Program-made: the position numbers and the translations under genes
Part shown: positions 1 through 7,400 of the stretch, piece by piece
Layout: each line of letters starts with the position of its first letter
Position numbering within the stretch: the first letter of the stretch is position 1
DNA from: an uncultured Cytophagales bacterium
GTDB lineage: Bacteria > Bacteroidota > Bacteroidia > Cytophagales > Amoebophilaceae
NCBI GenBank assembly: GCA_905479855.1
Contig: CAJQOF010000140.1
Span: forward strand, 1 to 7,763
DNA length: 7,763 bases
Direction of reading: 5' to 3'
The notes under the pieces: generated by a model
What the model saw: only the letters and a program-made list of their open reading frames with translations
What the model was told of the DNA's origin: nothing
Database searches by the model: none

Positions 1-816
1 TTGGTGGAAGGCCAGCTGATTGATTTTGTGCAGGAGGGCTATAGCCATGACATTGTGCTAAGCACCCAGATGGCCAGCCGGCTGCGTGTGGAGGTGGGTG
101 ACGAGGTGGTGGCTTATGCTATGCAGCAACCACCCAGGTGCAGAAAGCTCAAGGTGGTGGGGCTCTATGCCACGTACCTTTCTGAGCTGGACGAGAAACT
201 TGCCTTTTGTGATTTAAGACTTGTGCAACGGCTGAATAATTGGCCCGAGAATCTGGTGGGGGGGTATGAAGTTTTTTTGCATAACTTTTGGCAAGCGGAG
301 GAAACTGCGGAGCAGTTGTGGGCTTGGCTGGACTATGACCTGAGGCCAACTACAACGGCGAGCGAATACGCCGCGATCTTCGACTGGCTAATGATTGTGC
401 GGAAGAATGCCCTGATCTTCATGGTGCTCATTCTGCTCGTAGTAAGCACCAACTTGGCCTCTATTGTGCTCATCCAGATGATGGAACGAACATCGATGAT
501 TGGTATCCTCAAAACACTGGGTGCTTCTGATAGGCAAATTCACCGCATTATGTTTTGGAATAATCTCCATATGGTGGGCCAGGGTATGGCTTGGGGTAAC
601 CTGGTGGGTATCGGCTTCTCTGCCTTGCAGCAGCGTTATCAGCTTATCCCCTTAAACCCAACCTACTACTACGTCAACCATGTGCCCATCGGCTGGGATT
701 GGGCCGTTGTCTTGGGCCTTAATCTCTTGACCCTGGCGGTGGTGAGTAGCGTGCTATTCCTCTCTATTGTGCTCATTGTTCGGCTGAAGCCTGTTAGGGC
801 GGTGCAGTTTCGGTAG
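1..816 (+). CDS. ABC transporter permease, FtsX/LolC-MacB type, C-terminal part
   Basis: This is the C-terminal 271 codons of an inner-membrane ABC transporter permease. The first in-window codon, TTG, is probably internal, because the protein opens in the middle of a periplasmic (MacB-PCD-like) domain and family members are usually about 400 residues. Residues 1-130 are soluble and periplasm-like. A strong membrane segment spans about 137-159, a weaker one about 188-208, and a third about 233-259. The stretch after the first segment (MERTSMIGILKTLGAS, about 161-176) is the characteristic FtsX-domain cytoplasmic loop that couples to the ATPase, and the tail KPVRAVQFR is the usual basic end. 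Such permeases work with an ATPase partner in lipoprotein release, peptide export or cell-division signalling. The LolC/E-like role is the likeliest in Bacteroidota but cannot be proven here. The partner gene is not in the window. The nuclease gene follows after 66 nt. Confidence 0.88.
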   Translation: MVEGQLIDFVQEGYSHDIVLSTQMASRLRVEVGDEVVAYAMQQPPRCRKLKVVGLYATYLSELDEKLAFCDLRLVQRLNNWPENLVGGYEVFLHNFWQAEETAEQLWAWLDYDLRPTTTASEYAAIFDWLMIVRKNALIFMVLILLVVSTNLASIVLIQMMERTSMIGILKTLGASDRQIHRIMFWNNLHMVGQGMAWGNLVGIGFSALQQRYQLIPLNPTYYYVNHVPIGWDWAVVLGLNLLTLAVVSSVLFLSIVLIVRLKPVRAVQFR

Positions 817-820
817 AGCA

Positions 821-853
821 CTTTTCCTTTGCCAAATAGTGTAACTTTGCGCC
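821..853 (+). promoter_or_regulatory. Promoter-like block upstream of nuclease paralogue 1
   Basis: This block contains TAACTTTG at 842-849, an exact match to the Bacteroidota -7 consensus TAnnTTTG. The same 33-nt stretch recurs before the second paralogue with 28 of 33 positions identical, whereas the following leader to the ATG is not conserved. A TTTG at 828-831 lies only 10 nt before the -7 element, too close for a standard -33 box, so the upstream element is unclear. The predicted transcription start falls about 25-30 nt before the ATG. No Shine-Dalgarno sequence is seen in the leader, which is common in this phylum. Confidence 0.55.
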
Positions 854-882
854 TGCTATTGTACACCTAAAACCTGCTGACC

Positions 883-2589
883 ATGCTTCTAAGAATGCCC
901 ATTGGGGAGAGTGACTTCAAGAATTTGCGTATGAATCTTGCTACGTACGTTGACAAAAGTCTATTCATTCGTGACATCCTTGACAGAGCCGATGCGGTGA
1001 CGCTGATCACCCGGCCACGTCGTTTTGGCAAGACGCTAAACCTCTCCATGCTCAAATACTTTTTCTCTTGTAACGAGGAGAACAGTGCGCAGCTCTTTGA
1101 TGGGCTCAAAATTCGGGAAGCAGGGGGTGACTATTGGCAGGAACAGGGGCAGTATCCTGTCGTTTTCATCACACTCAAAAGCGCAAATGGCAAAGACTTT
1201 TCCACAGCTTATGATAAAATAGCGGGTTTGTTAGCTGAATGTTATCGTGAATTTGCTTACTTGTTGACTGCCGAAGGGATACTCGATGAAAATGAAAAGA
1301 AGTTTTTCCAACGCATTACTGAAGAAACTGCTACGCAAAGTGAGGTTGAGAACAGCATTCACAGGCTAACAAGATGGCTGCACAAGTACCACGGTAAAAA
1401 TACGATTGTATTGTTTGATGAGTACGATGCCCCTATTCATGCAGGTTATTTCAGTGAAGGGGAGGGCTACTACAAAAAGATGGTAAACTTCATGCGTGAG
1501 TTTTTGAGCAACTCACTGAAAGACAACAAGTATATGCACAAGGGGATCGTTACAGGCATCTTGCGCGTAGCAAAGGAAAGTATCTTCTCTCAGTTCAATA
1601 ATCCAGCAGTGTTTACCTTTTTAGATCCTGAGTACGCTGAATACTTTGGCTTTACAGAAGAGGAGGTAGCCGCACTCTTTAGCCAACTAGATGTACCAGT
1701 TGACCTCAACGAGGTAAAAGCATGGTACAATGGCTATTATGTAGAAGACCTTGTTCTCTACAACCCCTGGTCTATCATCTCTTGCCTTTCTAGAAAAGGA
1801 CGCACAGTGCCCTATTGGATTAACATGTCTGAGAATAAGCTTATACAACAGATAATCAAAAGAAACGAAGTGGACTTACAGGAGGATTTTACCGCCCTTA
1901 TGCAAGGAAAGGAGATTACTACATTTATCAACCCTTACCTCAACTTTAACGAACTAGAAGAGAATTGTGATGCCGCACTCTCTTTGCTCTACATGTCAGG
2001 CTATCTTAACGCACTGAATCCGAAATATGACGACATAACAGATGAAATGAACTACACCGTACGTATCCCCAACAAGGAAGTGCGTAGCGTTTACAAACAT
2101 ATCATCTTTGGTTGGCTATCCGGTAAGCATAAAAGCAAATGGCTTATTGCCTGCTTGGAGGACTTGAAAGCAGGTAGGATGGAGCCCTTTAAAGCAGCAT
2201 TACAAGAGATCGCCTACAACATTCTAAGCTGTCACGATGCAGGCGGGCGCACTCCTGAGCAGTTTTATCATGGCTTGCTGCTGGGGCTGGTGCTTTACCT
2301 TCATGGGGAGTACACCATTCGCTCTAACCGCGAAGCGGGCACAGGGCGGTATGATATTGCGTTGCTACCGAAAGACGGCAATAGTAATGTTAGCGGCATC
2401 ATTTTTGAGCTAAAGCGCACAGATAACAGTGATGATGAGCACCTTACCCAAGTGGCCGGGGAGGCGCTACAGCAGATAAAAGAGAAGGGCTACCACCGCA
2501 TGGCGGAGGCAGCGGATGTCACCAAGTGGCTGCATCTGGGGATCGCCTTTTCTGGCAAGGCGGTGCAAATGGTGCATGCCAAAGTCTAG
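883..2589 (+). CDS. AAA-ATPase-like / PD-(D/E)XK nuclease-like protein (DUF1703 family), paralogue 1
   Basis: A 568-residue protein of the AAA-ATPase_like plus DUF1703 (PDDEXK_9) architecture. The N-terminal half opens with MPIG-SDF and YVDKS, then a P-loop within RPRRFGKT (residues 44-51) and a Walker B strand IVLFDEYD (175-182, acidic pair D179/E180). The family signature KGIVTGILRVAKESIF lies at about 220-235. The C-terminal part carries a PD-(D/E)XK-like core: RYD (D491), then FELK (E509, K511) and a following helix. The predicted activities are nucleotide binding and nucleic-acid cleavage; the biological role of the family is not established. No signal peptide or membrane segment is visible, so it should be cytoplasmic. 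Length is normal and all motifs are intact. ATG 883 is preferred over ATG 895 because the extra four codons (M-x-LR) are also present in paralogue 2. It is about 79% identical to that protein by hand count. Confidence 0.9.
   Translation: MLLRMPIGESDFKNLRMNLATYVDKSLFIRDILDRADAVTLITRPRRFGKTLNLSMLKYFFSCNEENSAQLFDGLKIREAGGDYWQEQGQYPVVFITLKSANGKDFSTAYDKIAGLLAECYREFAYLLTAEGILDENEKKFFQRITEETATQSEVENSIHRLTRWLHKYHGKNTIVLFDEYDAPIHAGYFSEGEGYYKKMVNFMREFLSNSLKDNKYMHKGIVTGILRVAKESIFSQFNNPAVFTFLDPEYAEYFGFTEEEVAALFSQLDVPVDLNEVKAWYNGYYVEDLVLYNPWSIISCLSRKGRTVPYWINMSENKLIQQIIKRNEVDLQEDFTALMQGKEITTFINPYLNFNELEENCDAALSLLYMSGYLNALNPKYDDITDEMNYTVRIPNKEVRSVYKHIIFGWLSGKHKSKWLIACLEDLKAGRMEPFKAALQEIAYNILSCHDAGGRTPEQFYHGLLLGLVLYLHGEYTIRSNREAGTGRYDIALLPKDGNSNVSGIIFELKRTDNSDDEHLTQVAGEALQQIKEKGYHRMAEAADVTKWLHLGIAFSGKAVQMVHAKV
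1241..1460 (+). repeat. Near-identical tract 1 shared with paralogue 2 (3075-3294)
   Basis: By hand alignment only 6 of 220 positions differ, including an uninterrupted 72-nt identity (1279-1350 against 3113-3184). The tract encodes the region around YREFAYLLTAEGILDENEKK and the Walker B strand. Flanking sequence is far more diverged, even at synonymous sites, so this tract looks recently homogenised. Confidence 0.8.
2281..2457 (+). repeat. Near-identical tract 2 shared with paralogue 2 (4115-4291)
   Basis: Hand alignment gives about 6 differences in 177 nt, mostly synonymous. The tract covers the PD-(D/E)XK core, including RYD and FELK. Similarity falls again over the last 40 codons. Confidence 0.75.
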
Positions 2590-2612
2590 CAGACACGCGT
2601 AATTCCTTGTTT

Positions 2613-2645
2613 AAGGCCCTGCCAGGACGGTTCAGTGTAAAAAGA
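2613..2645 (+). pseudogene. Probable decayed copy of the permease 3' end
   Basis: The stretch 2618-2646 aligns without gaps to 790-818, the end of the permease gene, with about 20 of 29 matches. Read in the matching frame it gives PARTVQCKK against the permease tail PVRAVQFR followed by stop. Just upstream, TTTAAG resembles the permease CTGAAG codons with a small insertion between. The alignment continues straight into the conserved promoter-like block, as it does after the permease itself. I infer that the duplication which made paralogue 2 began inside the permease gene. The match is short, so chance similarity is not excluded. Confidence 0.42.
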
Positions 2646-2649
2646 GGCG

Positions 2650-2682
2650 CCTTCCCTTTGCCAGATAGTGTAACTTTTCACC
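2650..2682 (+). promoter_or_regulatory. Promoter-like block upstream of nuclease paralogue 2
   Basis: Second copy of the block at 821-853 (28 of 33 identical). The -7-like element reads TAACTTTT at 2671-2678, differing from TAnnTTTG only in its last base, so it may be weaker than the first copy. It ends 31 nt before the ATG at 2714, against 29 nt for paralogue 1. The leader between is AT-rich near the start codon and has no Shine-Dalgarno sequence. Its presence suggests that paralogue 2 has its own promoter. Confidence 0.5.
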
Positions 2683-2713
2683 CACGATTAAACCACCCCA
2701 AAATCTAATATTT

Positions 2714-4423
2714 ATGGCTTTAAGAATGCCCATTGGCGTAAGCGACTTCAGCAAGTTGCGCACCAATCTCAACAATACGTATGTAGATAAAAGTCTGTTC
2801 ATTCGTGATATTATTGATAGAGGTGAAGAGGTGACACTGATTACCCGGCCACGTCGCTTTGGCAAGACCCTAAACCTCTCTATGCTCAAATACTTTTTCT
2901 CTTGCAACGAAGCACACAGTGCGCAGCTCTTTGATGGGCTCAAGATTCGGGAAGCAGGGGAGGAGTATTGGCAGGAACAGGGGCAGTATCCTGTCATTTT
3001 TATCACGCTTAAAAGTGTCAACGGAAAGGACTTTGCCACAGCTTATGGTAAGATGGCAGGCTTAGTAGCCAAGTGTTATCGTGAATTTGCTTACTTGTTG
3101 ACTGCAGAAGGAATACTCGATGAAAATGAAAAGAAGTTTTTCCAACGCATTACTGAAGAAACTGCTACGCAAAGTGAGGTTGAGGACAGCATTCACAGGC
3201 TAACAAGATGGCTGCACAAGTACCACGGTAAACATACGATTGTATTGTTTGATGAGTACGATGCGCCTATTCATGCAGGCTATTTCAGTGAAGGAAAAGG
3301 CTACTACCAAGAAATGGTAGACTTCATGCCTGAGTTTCTGAGCAATTCGTTAAAGGATAACAACTACCTGCATAAGGGCATTGTAACGGGGATCTTGCGT
3401 GTGGCCAAGGAGAGCATCTTTTCTAAGTTCAATAATCCAGGAGTGTTCACTTTCTTGGACCCTGAATATGCTGAGTACTTTGGCTTTACAGCGCAGGAGG
3501 TAGCGGAACTCTTTAGTAGACTGGCCGTTCCTGTTGATCTCGAAAAAATTAAGGAATGGTACAATGGCTATTATGTAGAAGACATTGTGCTCTACAACCC
3601 CTGGTCTATTATCTCTTGCCTTTCCAGAAAGGGGCGCACAGTGCCCTATTGGGTTAATATGTCCGAAGACAAACTCGTGCGCCAAATTGTTACGAGAAAT
3701 AATGCTAGCTTACAAAAACATTTCAGTAATCTTTTGCAGGGTAAAGCAGTGACCGCATTCATTAATCCGCACCTCAATTTTAACCAGCTAGAGACCGATG
3801 GCGCTGCTGCACTCTCTTTGCTCTATATGTCAGGCTACCTCAATGCCACATGCAACCCAATTGCTGAGGGGGCTAGAAAACCAGTTTACACATTACGCAT
3901 ACCCAACAAAGAGGTCTATTGCGTATATGACGATGTCATTACATCGTGGCTTTCTGCTACTACCGACGACAGTTGGCTGAGGGAGAGTTTAGATGCTCTT
4001 AAAACAGGAAAGATGGAGGCCTTTAAGGAGGCGCTGCAGGAGATAGCCTATAATATCCTTAGCTACTACGATACTGGGGGGCGCACGCCTGAGCAGTTCT
4101 ATCATGGTTTGCTGCTGGGGTTGGTGCTTTACCTGCATGGGGAGTACACGATTCGCTCTAACCGCGAAGCGGGCACAGGGCGGTATGATATTGCGTTGCT
4201 ACCCAAAGACGGCAATAGTAATGCTAGCGGCATCATTTTTGAGCTAAAGCGCACAGATAATAGTGATGATGAGCACCTTACCCAAGTGGCCGAAGAGGCA
4301 CTGAAGCAGATAGAAGACCGGGGCTACCAACACATGGCGGAGGCAGCGCATGTCACCAAGTGGCTGCATCTGGGGGTAGCCTTTTCTGGCAAGGTGGTGC
4401 AAATGGTGTATAATAAGGTTTAG
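2714..4423 (+). CDS. AAA-ATPase-like / PD-(D/E)XK nuclease-like protein (DUF1703 family), paralogue 2
   Basis: A 569-residue tandem paralogue of the preceding gene, with the same order of domains and one extra codon near residue 19-21. The P-loop RPRRFGKT is at 45-52, Walker B IVLFDEYD at 176-183 (D180/E181), the KGIVTGILRVAKESIF signature at about 221-236, and the nuclease-like core at D492 and E510-x-K512. All expected catalytic positions are kept, so it is presumably functional rather than decaying. One oddity is proline at residue 206 (FMPEFLSNSLKDN), where paralogue 1 has arginine, through a single G-to-C change at 3330. The two proteins differ most at about 377-391 and 411-431, between the two domains. 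The gene follows paralogue 1 by 124 nt with its own promoter-like block, and its stop lies 11 nt from the convergent ileS stop. Function in the cell is unknown. Confidence 0.9.
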   Translation: MALRMPIGVSDFSKLRTNLNNTYVDKSLFIRDIIDRGEEVTLITRPRRFGKTLNLSMLKYFFSCNEAHSAQLFDGLKIREAGEEYWQEQGQYPVIFITLKSVNGKDFATAYGKMAGLVAKCYREFAYLLTAEGILDENEKKFFQRITEETATQSEVEDSIHRLTRWLHKYHGKHTIVLFDEYDAPIHAGYFSEGKGYYQEMVDFMPEFLSNSLKDNNYLHKGIVTGILRVAKESIFSKFNNPGVFTFLDPEYAEYFGFTAQEVAELFSRLAVPVDLEKIKEWYNGYYVEDIVLYNPWSIISCLSRKGRTVPYWVNMSEDKLVRQIVTRNNASLQKHFSNLLQGKAVTAFINPHLNFNQLETDGAAALSLLYMSGYLNATCNPIAEGARKPVYTLRIPNKEVYCVYDDVITSWLSATTDDSWLRESLDALKTGKMEAFKEALQEIAYNILSYYDTGGRTPEQFYHGLLLGLVLYLHGEYTIRSNREAGTGRYDIALLPKDGNSNASGIIFELKRTDNSDDEHLTQVAEEALKQIEDRGYQHMAEAAHVTKWLHLGVAFSGKVVQMVYNKV

Positions 4424-4434
4424 GGGATACCTCA

Positions 4435-7400
4435 TCACTGCTCACTAACAACTATCTGCGCTGCCACCACATACCCATCGATATCAAACGTTGCTGTGTG
4501 TAGTTTGCTACTATCTGTTGTGTGTAGTTTTTTACTACACACCTCTTCTTCTGTGCGTAGTTTGCCACTACGCACCTCCTCCACCACCCGCATCACCAAC
4601 GCTTGCGTCTCGTGCTTAATGTAGGTTTCGTATTGGTGCACAGCCTCCTTCACCAGCGGGTGGCCAGGGGCCAACGTAATCTCAATCTTATCCTGGACAG
4701 CCAATCCCTCCTCTTTGCGTAGGTTTTGTAGCCGATTGACCAGCTCTCTGGCAATGCCCTCTTGGCGCAGCGCATCATCTAGGGTAATGTCCAGCGCCAC
4801 GGTGATCTCGCCCTCGTTGGCCACCGCCCAGCCCGGGATGTCTTCTGAAGTAATGAGCACATCTTCTAATGTCAAGGTTATTTCGCTGTTTTTATCCTCC
4901 AAACTAAGCGCTATTCCCATTCCCTGTTCTAGCTGGGTAATTTCCTCCTGCCCCAGCAGGCCAATCGCCTGCGTAATCTCCTTCATCTGTGCACCATAAC
5001 GTTGCCCCAAGGCCTTGAAATTGGGCTTTATGCGCTTCGTCACCACGTTGGCGGTGTCGTCCATATAGTCTATCGCCTTCACATTCACCTCCGCCTTAAT
5101 TAACCCCTCTAGCGAAGCAATGCCCTTTTGGGTAGCCGCATCGGTGATGGGAATCAGCAACCTCCCCAGTGGCTGCCGCACTTTGAGCTGGTGTTTCTTG
5201 CGCAGGGCATGGGCGAGTGAGACAATCTTCTGCGTCTGCTCCATTTTGTGCTCCAAAAGTTCATCAATGGCCTCGCTAGCCGCCAACGGAAAGTCCGTCA
5301 TGTGCACAGAAGGAACTTCTGTTCGGTGAATGCCGGGATGCAAGGCGTGGTAGAGCTGCTCGGCGTAGAAAGGCGCAATGGGCGCTGCTAGCTTGGTAAC
5401 TTCATCCAAGCATGTATGGAGCGTTTGGTAGGCGGCCAACTTATCAGGTCCATGCTGGCTCTTCCAAAAGCGCTTTCGGTTCAGCCGCACGTACCAGTTG
5501 CTCAAATCATCCACCACAAAATCCTGGATGGCCCGTGCGGCATGGGTAGGCTCGTACGCCTTATACGCCTCGTCCACAAACCGAATAAGGCTATGCAATC
5601 GGGAAAGAATCCACCGGTCAATCTCTGGTCTATCTTGGTGGAGCACCTGCTTTTCTGCGTTGTTAAACTGATCGATGTTGGCATACAGTGCAAAGAAGCC
5701 ATAGGTGTTGTGCAGGGTAGAGAAGAAACGGCGCGTCACTTCTACAGGTCCCTGCGGGTCAAACTTGAGATTTTCCCAGGGGTTGGCATTGGCGATCATG
5801 TACCAGCGCAACGCATCTGGCCCATGCTCAGACATTATTGCAAAGGGATCGACAGTATTGCCCAACCGCTTAGACATCTTGTTGCCTTTTTTGTCTAACA
5901 CCAACCCATTGGCAACCACACTCTTAAAAGCCACCTTGTCCTGCAGCAGCACAGAGATTACATGGAGGGTAAAGAACCACCCACGCGTTTGGTCCATACC
6001 TTCGGCAATAAAGTCCGCCGGGAAATGGTCATTGAGTGCCCCTTCGTTCTCAAAAGGCAAGTGCCACTGCGCATAGGGCATTGCGCCAGAATCAAACCAA
6101 ACATCCACCAAATCAGTCTCGCGGTGCATCGCCTTCCCCTTGGCGCTTACCAGCACAATATCGTCTACATAAGGGCGGTGCAAGTCAATGTCCTCCGGCA
6201 AAGGCTTGTCCATCAAGCCCGCGGCTATCGCTTTCTCCACCTCCCTGTTCAGCTCTTTCAGCGAGCCAATGCAGATTTCTTCTTGCTGATCTTTGGTGCG
6301 CCAAATAGGCAAAGGCGTGCCCCAATACCGGTCTCTGCTTAAGTTCCAGTCCACCAAATTCTCCAACCATTGCCCAAACCTACCCACTCCTGTGGCAGTA
6401 GGTTGCCACGCAATGGTTTTGTTCAATTCAATAAGCCGCTCCTTACATGCCGTCGTCTTCACAAACCAAGCATCCAGCGGATAGTACAAGATCGGCTTGT
6501 CCGTGCGCCAGCAGTGGGGGTAGCTGTGCTCATACTTAGCCACTAAGAAAGCCTTGTTCTCCTCTTTCAGCTTAATGGCCAACCGCACATCCACCGGCTT
6601 GTAGTTGGGCTGCTGGGTTAGTTCCATGGGGGCATAGCCATCCTTCACATATGCTCCGGCAAAGTCGGTTATCTCATCCACAAAGCGCCCTTGGCGGTCT
6701 ACAATAGGCAGCGCCGTGTCGGCGCCACGCTGCACAGTGATGGGGGGGATACCGGCTAGCTGTGCTGCACGCATATCATCCGCGCCAAAGGTAGGGGCAA
6801 TGTGCACGATGCCTGTGCCCTCTTCTGTAGTGACAAAGCTGCCGGCAATAACGCGGAAAGCGGGGGTACTGGGCGTTACATAGGGGAGGAGTTGGGTATA
6901 TGTTTTTCCAATAAGGTCTTTTCCTTTGTAATGGGCTACCATCTTCCATGGGATGGATGTATCGGCTGGCTGGTATTGGTCGAAAGCAGTGGTTCCGGTG
7001 GCCTCCTCTGTGGGAAAGTAGCGCTGCAGTGCCGCTTTCGCCAGGATCACTTGCACCGGCAGGTAGGTATAGGGGTTAAAGGTGCGCACTTTTACATAGT
7101 CCATCTGTTCCCCCACCGCCAAAGCGCTGTTCGCCGGCAACGTCCACGGTGTGGTGGTCCAAGCCAAGAAGTAGTCCTGCGCTGTGCCCTCTAGTTGAAA
7201 CTGCGCCACAATCGAGGTATCCTTGACCTGCTTGTAGCACCCCGGTTGGTTCAGCTCATGGGCACTTAGGCCCGTGCCAGCAGCCGGCGAGTAAGGCTGA
7301 ACGGAGTAGCCTTTATAGAGCAGCTCTTTGTTGTAGAGCAACTTCAGCAAGTGCCACACCGACTCCATATAGTCGCGGTCGCAAGTCACGTAAGGATTTT

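Larger units (their letters stand above)
4495..4575 (-). repeat. In-frame array of three 24-nt palindromic units inside ileS
   Basis: Read on the minus strand, three 24-nt units encode VRSGKLRT (4552-4575), VCSKKLHT (4519-4542) and TDSSKLHT (4495-4518). A 9-nt spacer encoding EEE separates the first two. The first two units are perfect inverted repeats with 9-bp arms and 5-nt loops: GTGCGTAGT with ACTACGCAC, and GTGTGTAGT with ACTACACAC. The third keeps only one full arm. All lengths are multiples of three, so the ileS frame is preserved. The array supplies a hydrophilic segment between VVEEV and TFDIDGYVV. Confidence 0.85.

Noticed and set aside
1..3. TTG at position 1 as the start of the permease
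   Set aside because: The sequence begins in the middle of a periplasmic domain and lacks the expected first membrane segment, so the gene is cut by the window edge.
258..278. G7 and T7 runs in the permease as phase-variation sites
   Set aside because: The runs are short, the frame is intact, and seven-base runs also occur in ileS (6742-6748, 7582-7588). Nothing suggests variable expression.
2590..2649. Spacer between the nuclease genes as a terminator or small RNA
   Set aside because: Only a trivial CCTG/CAGG hairpin is present, with no T-run. The right half is better explained as a permease-tail remnant.
883..4423. Nuclease pair as a transposon or insertion sequence
   Set aside because: No terminal inverted repeats, target-site duplication or transposase motif were seen around either copy.
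4520..4575. The two hairpins as ordinary Rho-independent terminators
   Set aside because: Neither is followed by a run of T on either strand, and both lie inside the coding part of ileS, 85 nt or more before its stop codon.
5416..6342. Open frames on the plus strand opposite ileS
   Set aside because: They lie antisense to strongly recognisable synthetase sequence, show no known motifs, and are explained by codon bias of the true gene.
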